A DNA stretch of 64,000 nucleotides from Methyloligella sp050110875. Its GTDB lineage: Bacteria; Pseudomonadota; Alphaproteobacteria; Rhizobiales; Methyloligellaceae. Below are positions 25,436-34,973 of the stretch, one piece after another (position 1 is the stretch's first letter; each line of letters opens with the position of its first letter). The translations under genes and the position numbers were made by a program. The DNA lies in assembly GCA_050110875.1 (NCBI GenBank), contig CP188828.1:1178001-1242000 (forward strand), given 5' to 3'. The notes beneath the pieces are model-generated. The model saw nothing but the letters and a program-made list of their open reading frames with translations. It had not been told where the DNA came from and searched no databases.

Positions 25436-28428
25436 GATGCGAGCGCCTCCTCGCGTCGTTCTTGTTGGGCCGTCTGCCGGTGCTGTGCGGGCCGTAACGT
25501 CAGCCGGTCGATCCAGAGGACGGGTGTGCCGGTGGGATCCCGGGCGATCAGATCGAAAGCGCCGTCGTCATGGCGGCGGATGAGGATGTCGGAGAGGGGG
25601 CCTTTCAGCCGAGGCTCGAAGCCGACATGCTGGGCGCTATAGAGCCCGGGCATGCCGGCCGCGATTGGGGTCTTGATTGCATCCTTGGCCAGAAGCACGC
25701 GGCCGCCGAACAAGGCGCCGAAGATGGCGCTCCAGAAGGGCGCGCTACGCCCGGTCGATGTGGCGGGGTCGAGATGCATGCGCAAGGCGCCGTTGCCGAT
25801 CGATGCGATCTCCTGGATGGCGACGGGCCGTCCTCTCCCATGCGACACGGCCTGCCAGGCTTCATCGAAGGCCTGCCGATCGAGAGGCTGGGAGGGACCG
25901 TCTGGACTGTCGAGCGGAACGCGGCTCGCCCCGATGCCGGCCTGGAGCAGGACGTTCGGCGCCTCTTTCAGATGGAGGCATTGGGCGGTGGTTTTCCCGT
26001 CGCTGGCGACGCTGATGCATTTCAGATGATGCAGATCGACGGCGATTGGCGCACCGAAGACGAGCCCTTCGAGGGCGACCGTCTCGCCACCGTCCTGGGA
26101 TGCTAGATGATCCAGCAAAAAAGCGAGGGCGACGGCGGAGCTTGGGAAGGTCTCGCCGAAGGCGGCGATGGTGATGGGCTTTCGATCCGTCGCTGGGCTC
26201 GACGGAGTTTGGGAGGCGGGTGTTTCGACCGGCGCCGGCTGTGCGGTTACTATGGGCGGTGCCGAAGCCGTCTGTCCGATTGCCGTATCCGACCGGCTGC
26301 CCTTGGCGTACCAATGCCGGGTCAGGGCGAAGGGGTAAGAGGGGAGCGGGATCTTGCGCGGCGCAGGTTCGCCGTAAAGCAGGGTCCAATCGAGCTTTGC
26401 GGTTCGCGTTTCGACCCAATGCCGGGCCCATTCGAGGAGCTGCTTCTCGTCTGCCGGTTGACCTTCCACCATGCTGGGTGGTTCCGCCGGCGACTCGGCC
26501 GGCCGGCGAACGCTGCCCGCGACGATGGAGTCGAAGGCGCCACCGGGATCGGAGAGGAATTGCGCGAGCCGGTCCTTCAACTCGGCTCTGCTGCGAGCGA
26601 CCACCGCCAGCCTCTCGCCCATGGCGTCGCGACCCTCGGTCAGGGAGAAGACGATCTGGGCCAGGCTCGCATTGCGGATGAGCGCGTCCGGAATGGCGAC
26701 CTGGGCGAGGAGAAGGTCCTCGTCTTCTTTCGAGCCACCCATGCCGTGGACGATTTCACCGAATCGGCTCGCCAGCTCGTTCAGGGTCACGCAGTCGCGG
26801 ATGTCTTCCAGCCCGATCTCCGTTGCGTGCGCCGTGCCGATCCGACGGAGCGCGACGCCGAGATCCTGGATGTCGACGCGGAGGGCGCGGAGCGGAATGT
26901 CGCCGACGTCGGCCGACAGTCTCCCGAGGCCGAGAGCGGTGGTCAGGTCTTCCAGCGGAATGCCTTGCGTGGCCGCTTCCTCATCGCCGGTTGCCAGATA
27001 GGCGAGGAGTTGCCGGACCCGGCCGATCAAAGCCTGTTTGGTGCGGGCGGAGAGCGGGATCAGATAAGGCCGTTCCGTCGTCTCGGCGGTGTCTCCCCCG
27101 GTCCGCGGATAGCTCTCCAGAACGACATGGGCGTTGGCGCCGCCGAACCCGAAAGAGCTGACGCCAGCGAGGAGCCTGGTCTCCGGATCGTCGGAAAGCG
27201 GCGTGGGTTTGTCGGCGATGAAAAACGGTGTGTCATCGAGATCGATCTTCGGATTGCGCTGCTCGAAATGAAGGTTGGCGGGAACCAGCCTGTGGTTCAG
27301 GGCGAGCAGCGCCTTGACGACGCCCGCCACGCCGGCGGCGCCTTCCAGATGTCCGATCTGGGTTTTCAAGGCCCCGAGAGCGATGCGCTTTTCCTCTGTG
27401 TCCTGTCTTTTCCCGAGCGCGCGCTTCAGGCCTTGCACCTCGATGGGATCGCCAAGGGGTGTGCCGGTGCCGTGGGTCTCCAGAAGCGCGGCGTCGCCCA
27501 GATCGAGACCGGCCTTGTCCCAGGCGGTGCGCACCAGCTCGCTTTGGGCGGCGATGCTGGGAGCGGTGAAGCTATGGGCCTTGCCGCCGTGATTGACGGC
27601 GCTGCCGCGGATCACGCCATAGATGAAGTCGCCATTGGCTTCCGCATCGGCCAGCGGCCGCAGCACGAGGGCGGCCACCCCTTCGCCGCGCACATAACCG
27701 TTGGCGCCGGCATCGAAGGTGCGGCACTGGCCGGTGGCGCTCAGCATCCCGGCCTGACCGAAGGCGACGAACAGTTCCGGACCGAGCAGAAGGTTCACGC
27801 CGCCGGCAATGGCGATCTCGCTTTCGCCGAGCTGCAGGCTCTGGATCGCGCGATGGACCGCGATCAGGGAGCCGGAGCAGGCGGTGTCGATCGTTTCGCT
27901 GGGACCACGCAGATCGAGGGCGAAGGAGACGCGGTTGGCGATGGCCGTCGGGGTGATGCCGGTGCCGCGATAGATGTCGTAGGGCGCGCCGTCGAGCCGC
28001 ATCTGAGCCGGGTAGTCGGGGAAGCCGACACCTGCGAAGACCGAGACGGCCCGGCCCGCAAGACTCTTCGGTGCCAGGCCTGCATCTTCCAGCGCCGCGA
28101 AGCTCGTCTGCAGAAAGAGACGCTGCTGCGGGTCCATGGATTGGGCTTCGCGCGGCAGGATGTCAAAAAAGGCCGCGTCGAAACGGTCGACGAAGGGGGC
28201 GAAGGCGCCGGAATTGGCGAGGCTGCGGGCGCTGCCGTCGCCGCCCTCTCCGTAGGTCTCGCGCCAATCCCAGCGATCCGCCGGAATCTTGCTCACCGGG
28301 TCGTGTTCCCGGCAGAGATTCCGCCAAAAGACACGGGCGTCGGACGCACCCGGGAAGCGGCCGCTCAAGCCGACGACCGCCACCGGGAACCCCTTTTCCT
28401 TGATCTCCGGATCGCGCTGCTTGTCCAT
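25432..28428 (-). CDS. Trans-AT polyketide synthase protein: KS plus degenerate DH-like region
   Basis: A 998-residue protein. The ketosynthase (about 13-440) keeps all three catalytic residues: Cys184 in DTACSGSL, His319 in ETHGTGTPLGDP and His360 in KTQIGHLEGAAG. No acyltransferase follows. Residues 450-700 form a post-KS linker ending in the LPSYPFALTRHWY segment common to PKS linkers. Residues 750-985 resemble a double-hotdog dehydratase (VLWIDRLTLRPAQ at the end), but I find no HxxxGxxxxP or DxxxQ/H motif, so it is probably structural. There is no ACP: it must hand over to the ACP of a neighbouring protein. ATG follows AGGGGG. Confidence 0.88.
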   Translation of the reverse strand: MDKQRDPEIKEKGFPVAVVGLSGRFPGASDARVFWRNLCREHDPVSKIPADRWDWRETYGEGGDGSARSLANSGAFAPFVDRFDAAFFDILPREAQSMDPQQRLFLQTSFAALEDAGLAPKSLAGRAVSVFAGVGFPDYPAQMRLDGAPYDIYRGTGITPTAIANRVSFALDLRGPSETIDTACSGSLIAVHRAIQSLQLGESEIAIAGGVNLLLGPELFVAFGQAGMLSATGQCRTFDAGANGYVRGEGVAALVLRPLADAEANGDFIYGVIRGSAVNHGGKAHSFTAPSIAAQSELVRTAWDKAGLDLGDAALLETHGTGTPLGDPIEVQGLKRALGKRQDTEEKRIALGALKTQIGHLEGAAGVAGVVKALLALNHRLVPANLHFEQRNPKIDLDDTPFFIADKPTPLSDDPETRLLAGVSSFGFGGANAHVVLESYPRTGGDTAETTERPYLIPLSARTKQALIGRVRQLLAYLATGDEEAATQGIPLEDLTTALGLGRLSADVGDIPLRALRVDIQDLGVALRRIGTAHATEIGLEDIRDCVTLNELASRFGEIVHGMGGSKEDEDLLLAQVAIPDALIRNASLAQIVFSLTEGRDAMGERLAVVARSRAELKDRLAQFLSDPGGAFDSIVAGSVRRPAESPAEPPSMVEGQPADEKQLLEWARHWVETRTAKLDWTLLYGEPAPRKIPLPSYPFALTRHWYAKGSRSDTAIGQTASAPPIVTAQPAPVETPASQTPSSPATDRKPITIAAFGETFPSSAVALAFLLDHLASQDGGETVALEGLVFGAPIAVDLHHLKCISVASDGKTTAQCLHLKEAPNVLLQAGIGASRVPLDSPDGPSQPLDRQAFDEAWQAVSHGRGRPVAIQEIASIGNGALRMHLDPATSTGRSAPFWSAIFGALFGGRVLLAKDAIKTPIAAGMPGLYSAQHVGFEPRLKGPLSDILIRRHDDGAFDLIARDPTGTPVLWIDRLTLRPAQHRQTAQQERREEALAS

Positions 28429-28457
28429 TCCGGACCCCCTCTGGGCTCTTAGGGCTC

Positions 28458-31400
28458 TTACTCGGCCGCGGTGACGAGCCGCGGCTCTGCCGCTTCCATG
28501 ACGGAGGTCACGTCGCTGCCGACGGGGAAGTTGCCGGTTTTTGCGCCTTGCTTGATCCGGCGCTTGCCCCGCTTCAGCTCCTTGCGAAGCTCGCGGATAT
28601 AGGTGTCGCCGTGGAGGTAGTAGTTGTTGCGGAGCGTGTGCATGAACTCGCGCTCGACGCCCTTGCGCTCCTTGTCGATATCCGTCTCCATTTCCGCCTC
28701 GCTTGGCAGGGCATATTCGCCGGCGAAGTAATCGGCGATCAGCTTCGACTGGTTTTCCATGACGTCGAGGAAGCCCCAGCGGATCGCCTGGAACATGCCG
28801 ACGAAGGCGAGGTTCGGCGTGTCGGGTTTGAAGAGCCGCTTGAAGAGCGGGATCTTGTTTTCCCGGACCTCGAAAAAGTCCTTCTCGAAGAAGGGCAGGG
28901 TGGTGTGGTAGCCGGTCGAATAGATGATGGCGTCAACCTCGATGGTGTTGCCGTCGGCCAGCTCGACCGTGTTGCCCTCAATGCTCTTCACCTCGGGCAC
29001 CAGCTTGATCTTGCCGTCGCCGATCCGGTTGGCGAGGGACTCCGTCACCGTCGGCAGACAGGTCATCATGAGGTGGTCGGGCTTCGGCATGCCGATGCCG
29101 CGATGATTGCCGAGCAGGTGATAAACGCCGGTGAAGAAGGCCGGATAGAGCTTGCCCGGCAGGATCTTCTTGAACCACCAGCTCAGGCTGGGCCCCAAGA
29201 ACTTGTCGACGCGCAGGCCGAACATGTAGTGGGGCAGCAGATAAACGCCGCGGCGCAGGCTGATATAGGTCATCTTCGCGTCGAAGCTGACATCGACGGC
29301 GATCTGGGCGCCCGAATTGCCGATGCCGACGATCATCACGTTCTTGTCGCGATAATCGTGGCGATAGCGGTAATGCTGGGAATGGATCGCCGGGCCGTCG
29401 AAGTCGAACTTGTCGGCATAGGCCGGATAGTTCGGGGTGTTGTGATGGCCGTTGGCGACGATCACCGCGTCGTAATAGCGGGTTTCGCCGGAGCCGAGGA
29501 CGACCCGCCACCGGCCGCTTTCCAGCCGCTTCGCTTCCGCCACCTCCTGGCCGAGATGGAAATGATCGCGCATATCGAGGTGATCGATATAGCGTTCCAG
29601 ATAGCTCTGGACCTGATGCCATTGCGGGAAGTCCGGATAGTCCTCCGGCATGGGGAAATCGGAATACTGGTACCAGCCCCGGGGCGTGTTCATGTTGAGG
29701 CCGTGCCAGACGGAGGTGTTCCGGCGCTTCTCGTCGAAAGCCCAGATGCCGCCGATCCTTTCGCGCTTGTCGAAGCAGTCGAAGGGAATGCCCTTCTTCT
29801 TCAGCGCGCCGGCCATGGAGATGCCGCCCACGCCGGCACCGATGATGCAGATACTCGGCATGCCATTGGAGCCTTTCAGAGGAGCGATGCCGCTCCGCGT
29901 CACAGCCTTGGTCTCGGTCGCTTCCATATCGGTGGTCCTCCGCGTTTCGGGGCCGATCTGGCCCAGTAGGAACTCGGCGGTTCTCTCCTCGCCGAGGGAT
30001 CGGTTGTAGGCAGCGCAATCGCGGACGATTCCGCTCACCCCGGCCGCAAGACGCCGGCGGAGATTGGCGACGATCAGGTCGATCTCCTCCCGGGTGACGT
30101 CGAGGGCGGGGACGATGCGCATGGCATTGTTGTGGATGGGACAGACGACGACGGCGACGCCGCCTTCCGGGTCGCGCAGCATGGCGCCCCAGAGCAGGTA
30201 GCCGAAGCTGCGCTGCACGAATTCCGAATAACCCGTGAGGTCGAACTCGATGGCGAGCAGCAGGCCTTCGCCGCGCACCTCCTTCAGGAGCGGGTATGTC
30301 TCGGAGAGTTTCTGAAGCTTCGCCTTGAGATACGCACCCTTCTCCTGCGCCTGGTCGATCTTGCCGCCACCGTAGAGATCGCGCAGGGCGTTGAGGGCGA
30401 GATGGGCGGTGAGCGGAAAGGCAGAACGCTCTCGCAGCGCTTTCGCCCGGCGCGGATTGGCCGTTTCTGCCTTCTCGAAGAGGGAGCGGCGGGTGAGGAC
30501 CGCACCGGCGGGGAAGAAGGAGTCGCAGATCGCCGTGGCGATGGCGACGATGTCCGGGTTGGGGATCAGATCCTCGCTGTGGAGGAACTTGCCGGTCCAG
30601 AGATTGGTCTGGGTCTCGTCGACGGCCAGGAGATAGCCGCCCTCGTCGCGAAGCTCGCCGACGATGTGGATGAGGTTCTCGGGAAGGGGCCGGATGGCAT
30701 TTCCCTCGACCTGATGGGTCTCCATCCAGACCAGGCCGACCTCGCCGGAACGGAGCTCCTTGCGCAAGGTCTCTGCCGCATCTTCGGCGGCCGGATCGAC
30801 GAAGACCGTGTGAGGGTAGAGCGCCTGAAACGGGCGCCGCCAGAGATCGAACAGGGGGTCGTGGGCGGTGGCGGCGGAGAGCATGGAAAAGCCCGCGCCG
30901 CCCGAGAAGCAGAGCATCTTCTTGCGTTTGCCCGCCGCCATGAGCCCCAGGGCGACGCCGGCCTCGATGGCCGCGGTTTGGCTGGAGGCAGGCAGAAGAG
31001 TGTCGTAGCCGGTCTTCTCTTCGAGAAAGGCGCCGAGCTCGGCCCAATAATCCTTCTCCGGATCGTGGGCTTTCAGCACCTTGTCGAGGACGTCCTGGGA
31101 ATTCAGGCCGCGCGGCGCGGTGCCGACATTGAGCAGGCAATCGACGATCTCCCGCTCCTGTCCATCGTGCAGGGTCAGCTTGGAGCGCATGCCGTAGGCG
31201 TCGTGGAAATCGCCGTCATAGCCATGCATGCGGGCTACGCGGGCATAGCCGACATTGCCGTATTTCAGATGGGCGGCGTAGACGGATTGCCGGTCGGCGC
31301 CGATGGCGTCCGTCTCTTTGGCGATCTCGGAGTCGCCGGCGAGGGCCGCGGAGAGATGCTCGAGGGCGAGGGTGACGGGCAGGCCGTTCGCCGCCATGGG

Positions 31401-33566
31401 TTGGCGCGCATAGCCCTCGTTGGGCGTCATCAGCCAAGGATTCGAGAGGCTGGTCTTCAGGCAGCAGGCAGCGACCGGCGCCTGGAAGCCGGCGATGGTC
31501 TCGCCGAAGACGACGAGGTCGGGCTGGGCACGGAGCTTGCCGGCAAGGAAGTCCGCAGGTGCGGTGTCCTTCTCCTCGGTCTCGACGACCACGGAGAGGA
31601 TGCCGGCATCCTTCAGCTCGCGCAGCAGGGCATCCATCTCGGAGGGTGCGAGGCCGCTATCGGCGGTGAGCACGACGGCGGTGACATCGGATTCGCTCTC
31701 GATGCGGGCGCGCAGCTGGCTTGCCGAGGCGACGGACGTCACGCCTGGCAGCAGGGCTTCATGAGTGCTTGCGCCGAGCGGGTTGAAATAATCCGACCAG
31801 CGATGGCCTCGCTCCAGCAGAAGGATGGTACCGCTGCTTTGTGGCCGCTTGTTGCGGGCGTGATGGCGCGACAGCCGGAGGGCCGCGTCGAGCGCTTCCT
31901 CGATAGAGGGAACGAAATAGCTCCGATAGGTCTCCGGCTCCGCCTTTCCGGTCCGGCAAAGACGGTTCAGGAGATAGGCCGTCTTGGCCGCGGTTTCGGG
32001 GAGCAGCACGCAATGGCCTTGCCGCCCTTCGCGGATATAGGCATCGCATGCCTCGAGAGTCTTCCGGCCGACGGGGGCATGGGCGGTCCGCTCCGGCACC
32101 GCCTCTTTCTCCGCATGCCCGTTCGTCTCGGCATGACGGGAGAGGAAGTCGAGCAGCGTGTCGTTGAAGGTCTCGTAATGGGTGAAGGGGAGGAGATGAC
32201 CCGCGTCGTCGACCTTCATCAGCTCGGCATCGGGAACGTTCTCGGCGATGATCTCGGAGAAGCCGGCCGGGGTATATTCGTCCTTTCCGCCGGAGACGAT
32301 CAGACACGGGACGGAAATCTCGTGCAGGCGATCGCGAAGATCGAACCCTTCGATGACGTGGGAATAGGAGGCGAGGGACCCCATGGGCCAGCCGCGATTG
32401 ACCTCCATGAAGCTGGAGCTGGATTGCAGCTCGCGCATGAGCTTCTGAAAATCGGTCGCCCCTTCGGAGATCGGCGTGGTGACCGTAAGGGCCAGGGAAG
32501 CGCAACGCTCGGGATGGGCCAAGCAGAAGGCCTGGGCGAGCACGCCGCCGAAGGAGCACCCGACCACAGGAAGCGGGGTGTCGATCCCGAGCGCATCGAG
32601 AAGATCGTCGATGTCCTGCACGATGCTGTCGAGGGAAAGGCCGTCATACAGCTCCACGCCGCCGCAGCCCGGCATATGGAACATGATCAGTCGGTGGTGC
32701 GCGCCGAGCGGTGCGAGCTGGGGCCGCCACATGGCGGCGTAGTGCATCAGGAGCCCGCCCAGCATCAGCACCGGCGGACCATCGCCGAAGGTCGCGCATT
32801 CCAAGGTATGGCGGCCCTTGCGCTTGATCGAGATCGTGTCGGCCTGCTCGGCGGTTGCGAGCATCATCTTCAATTCGGCGGAGCTCGGCTGCTTGACCGA
32901 AGCTTGGCCCGGTTGAGGACTGGCCATGGCAAGATTCCGCGCGCCCTCGGCCCAGAGCTGCTCGATGGCGACCAAACCATCGGAAGCATGTTGCGGAGAA
33001 TCCGCGGGCGGCTCGCTTGCAGCTCCGGGTGCGCTTTGCGGGAACGGCGCCGGCTTAGCCGCGGTGCTGGGGGCGGCGGGTTCCGGTTGCTGCACGGGGC
33101 GGGTCGGCGGTGTTTGAGGCGGCTGGGGTTCCGCTGCGGCGGCAGGCCGAAGATGGTCGTAGCGGCCTTTCAGCTCCGCGGCATGGTTCTCGGCGAGATA
33201 GCGGCTGAAGCCTTGCACGTCGGGGAATTCGAAAAAGACCGTCGGCGGGACGGTGATCTTGAAGCGCTCGGTGAAGCGGGTGCCGAGCTCCGTCGCGGCG
33301 ATGGAGTCCAAGCCGTATTCCAGGAGCGGGGTCGTCATCGAGAATTCGGATTCGGGCAGCTTGAGAACGGCGAGCACGAGCTCCTTCAATTCGGCCGCGA
33401 TGTGGTCGACGGGATCGAATGGCGTTGCCGCATTCCGCGATTCTTCCGGCGCGGGGGCCGGCGGCCGGGCCGCGTCCGGATCGATCCCACGCCGCTCCGC
33501 CAGCAGCTTCAGGGCTTCCTCCGCCGAGAGACGTCCTTGGGCTGGAGATTGCAGGTTCTGGGTCAT
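28458..33566 (-). CDS. 1702-aa multidomain protein: ACP - alpha/beta hydrolase - two degenerate class III aminotransferase folds - FMO
   Basis: One uninterrupted frame. ACP about 50-130 (Ser88 in EYGLDSIAATEL). Pro/Ala-rich linker 140-225. Alpha/beta hydrolase 240-475 with Ser338 in VGCSFGGVL, Asp429 and His457. Residues 545-745 are a partial class III aminotransferase fold (FVPSIEEALDAALRLSR; PDLVVFGETIAGF with Glu689 where the PLP lysine should be). Residues 770-1175 are a fuller class III fold (LLAVDETQTNLWTGKF with Asp983; PDIVAIATAICDSFFPAGAV with Thr1011 in place of lysine). FMO 1237-1702: GAGVGG and the full FxGxxxHxxxY fingerprint (FDGPAIHSQHY, 1389-1399). Strong GAGGAGG before the start. 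The aminotransferase parts look unable to form the PLP aldimine. It could hold, release or oxygenate the chain; the overall reaction is unknown. Confidence 0.87.
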   Translation of the reverse strand: MTQNLQSPAQGRLSAEEALKLLAERRGIDPDAARPPAPAPEESRNAATPFDPVDHIAAELKELVLAVLKLPESEFSMTTPLLEYGLDSIAATELGTRFTERFKITVPPTVFFEFPDVQGFSRYLAENHAAELKGRYDHLRPAAAAEPQPPQTPPTRPVQQPEPAAPSTAAKPAPFPQSAPGAASEPPADSPQHASDGLVAIEQLWAEGARNLAMASPQPGQASVKQPSSAELKMMLATAEQADTISIKRKGRHTLECATFGDGPPVLMLGGLLMHYAAMWRPQLAPLGAHHRLIMFHMPGCGGVELYDGLSLDSIVQDIDDLLDALGIDTPLPVVGCSFGGVLAQAFCLAHPERCASLALTVTTPISEGATDFQKLMRELQSSSSFMEVNRGWPMGSLASYSHVIEGFDLRDRLHEISVPCLIVSGGKDEYTPAGFSEIIAENVPDAELMKVDDAGHLLPFTHYETFNDTLLDFLSRHAETNGHAEKEAVPERTAHAPVGRKTLEACDAYIREGRQGHCVLLPETAAKTAYLLNRLCRTGKAEPETYRSYFVPSIEEALDAALRLSRHHARNKRPQSSGTILLLERGHRWSDYFNPLGASTHEALLPGVTSVASASQLRARIESESDVTAVVLTADSGLAPSEMDALLRELKDAGILSVVVETEEKDTAPADFLAGKLRAQPDLVVFGETIAGFQAPVAACCLKTSLSNPWLMTPNEGYARQPMAANGLPVTLALEHLSAALAGDSEIAKETDAIGADRQSVYAAHLKYGNVGYARVARMHGYDGDFHDAYGMRSKLTLHDGQEREIVDCLLNVGTAPRGLNSQDVLDKVLKAHDPEKDYWAELGAFLEEKTGYDTLLPASSQTAAIEAGVALGLMAAGKRKKMLCFSGGAGFSMLSAATAHDPLFDLWRRPFQALYPHTVFVDPAAEDAAETLRKELRSGEVGLVWMETHQVEGNAIRPLPENLIHIVGELRDEGGYLLAVDETQTNLWTGKFLHSEDLIPNPDIVAIATAICDSFFPAGAVLTRRSLFEKAETANPRRAKALRERSAFPLTAHLALNALRDLYGGGKIDQAQEKGAYLKAKLQKLSETYPLLKEVRGEGLLLAIEFDLTGYSEFVQRSFGYLLWGAMLRDPEGGVAVVVCPIHNNAMRIVPALDVTREEIDLIVANLRRRLAAGVSGIVRDCAAYNRSLGEERTAEFLLGQIGPETRRTTDMEATETKAVTRSGIAPLKGSNGMPSICIIGAGVGGISMAGALKKKGIPFDCFDKRERIGGIWAFDEKRRNTSVWHGLNMNTPRGWYQYSDFPMPEDYPDFPQWHQVQSYLERYIDHLDMRDHFHLGQEVAEAKRLESGRWRVVLGSGETRYYDAVIVANGHHNTPNYPAYADKFDFDGPAIHSQHYRYRHDYRDKNVMIVGIGNSGAQIAVDVSFDAKMTYISLRRGVYLLPHYMFGLRVDKFLGPSLSWWFKKILPGKLYPAFFTGVYHLLGNHRGIGMPKPDHLMMTCLPTVTESLANRIGDGKIKLVPEVKSIEGNTVELADGNTIEVDAIIYSTGYHTTLPFFEKDFFEVRENKIPLFKRLFKPDTPNLAFVGMFQAIRWGFLDVMENQSKLIADYFAGEYALPSEAEMETDIDKERKGVEREFMHTLRNNYYLHGDTYIRELRKELKRGKRRIKQGAKTGNFPVGSDVTSVMEAAEPRLVTAAE
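29925..29941 (-). promoter_or_regulatory. Internal Shine-Dalgarno plus in-frame ATG at the FMO boundary
   Basis: On the minus strand GGAGG (29941-29937), nine bases, then ATG (29927-29925, codon 1214 of the 1702-residue frame). This lies exactly in the linker before the FMO domain. It may be a relic of two once separate genes, or a working internal start producing a free FMO of about 489 residues beside the full-length protein. Confidence 0.5.
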
Positions 33567-33587
33567 ATCCGACCTCCTCGAAATCGG

Positions 33588-34916
33588 TCAGGCGCGCAGC
33601 CTGGCGGGTTCGGCAATTGGCTGCTCGCTGACGAGCTTGGCGGTGACGAAATTGACCGACCGCAGGAACTTCCAAAGGTCGACCTCGTGGCGATGGCGGT
33701 CGGTCTGCATGAAACGGCCTTGACCGAGGTCGAGGCGCTCATGAGCCTGGGCGATGTGACGGACGATGCGGAAGGCCTCCGCGTCCTGCTGCCGGCCCTG
33801 GACGTAGCTCACGACGAAGCGGGCCATGGTGTTGACCAGGTTGCCGATGCCCGAGGGGGAGTTGAGATAGCCGACGAAGAGAAGGTTATCGAACTCGGCC
33901 GGCACCATGCGCAGGAAGGTGGAGGAGAGCTTGTCGCGCCAATCGAAGATCGCTGGATCGAGAAAGGGAATGTCGACGCGGTAGCCGGTGGCCCAGACGA
34001 TGACATCGACCTGCTCTCTGGTGCCGTCGGAAAAGACGGCAGTATCCCCCTCGATCGATTCCAGGTCCGGCTTGGCGTCGATATCGCCATGGCCGATATG
34101 GAACAGGATCTGGGAATTCATGATCGGATGGCACGCCTCGATCGGGTGATCGGGGGCGGGGAGCCCGAAATCCTCGCCCTTGAAGCCGGCGAGCTTGAAG
34201 GTCCGCTCGACATGCTCCCAATAGGAGGCGGCATCCTTGAACTTGGCGCTTTCATCCATCAGCCATTCCTGGGTCGGGCGGCCGTCGATGAATTTCGGCA
34301 TGTAGTGGTAGCCGCGGCGGGTGGAATGGAAGACCCGCTCGGCGGTCTTGGTGGCGTCGACGGCGATGTCGCAGCCGGAATTTCCGCCGCCCACGATCAG
34401 CACGCGCTTGCCGGTGAAGGTCGAGGGCGATTTGTATTCGACGGCGTGGAAGCTTTCGCAGGTCGCATCGTCGGCGATGGCGGGCAGGACCGGTTTTCCG
34501 AGCAGGCCGTTGCAAAGAACGACCATCTCGTACTCTGCCGATTCGCCGTCCGCGAAGGCGAGACGCCAACCGTCTCCCGCCGGCTTCATCTCGGTGACCT
34601 TGCTGTCGAAGCGGGTCGCCTCCTGAAGCCCGTTCGTCTCCGCGATCTCGTTGAGATACCGGTAGAACAGGCTGTGCCGCGGATAGGCCGGATAATCCTG
34701 CGGCATGGGATGGTCGGTGAACTGGGTGTTCTTCTTGGAGCTGATCAGATGGGCCGACTCGTACATTTTCGAAGACGGACCGGTGGGCTGCCAATTGCCG
34801 CCCATCTTCGAAGTCGCCTCGACGATCTCGAAATCGATTCCCGCTTGCTTCAACTGGCGGGCGACGCCGATGCCGCTGGCGCCTGCGCCAATAATCCCAA
34901 CGCTTCTCCGTGTCAT
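33588..34916 (-). CDS. Flavin-containing monooxygenase (FMO/BVMO-like)
   Basis: A 442-residue two-dinucleotide flavoprotein. FAD motif GIIGAGASGIG at the N-terminus, EATSKMGGNW, and NADPH motif VLIVGGGNSGCDIA; the segment before it (SFHAVEYKS) keeps HxxxY of the FMO fingerprint but not its F and G. ATG at 34916 is chosen because the domain starts there; a TTG at 34961 would add 15 residues. FMOs in trans-AT polyketide pathways hydroxylate, N-oxidise or do Baeyer-Villiger oxygen insertion on carrier-bound chains. It lies between the two large PKS proteins, 21 bases before the 1702-residue gene, which has a second FMO domain. Confidence 0.9.
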   Translation of the reverse strand: MTRRSVGIIGAGASGIGVARQLKQAGIDFEIVEATSKMGGNWQPTGPSSKMYESAHLISSKKNTQFTDHPMPQDYPAYPRHSLFYRYLNEIAETNGLQEATRFDSKVTEMKPAGDGWRLAFADGESAEYEMVVLCNGLLGKPVLPAIADDATCESFHAVEYKSPSTFTGKRVLIVGGGNSGCDIAVDATKTAERVFHSTRRGYHYMPKFIDGRPTQEWLMDESAKFKDAASYWEHVERTFKLAGFKGEDFGLPAPDHPIEACHPIMNSQILFHIGHGDIDAKPDLESIEGDTAVFSDGTREQVDVIVWATGYRVDIPFLDPAIFDWRDKLSSTFLRMVPAEFDNLLFVGYLNSPSGIGNLVNTMARFVVSYVQGRQQDAEAFRIVRHIAQAHERLDLGQGRFMQTDRHRHEVDLWKFLRSVNFVTAKLVSEQPIAEPARLRA

Positions 34917-34973
34917 AGCTCTCAACGTCTCCGTCTTGGGTGCCTCATCTGACTGGAGCAATGTCGTTTCGCG

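Noticed and set aside
30132..34952. A 1606-codon plus-strand open frame antisense to the large PKS-associated proteins, and other long plus-strand frames across 19215-41378
   Set aside because: They mirror the codon pattern of the minus-strand genes in a GC-rich genome, have no Shine-Dalgarno or recognisable domain, and are His/Gly/Ala/Asp-rich as expected for antisense frames.
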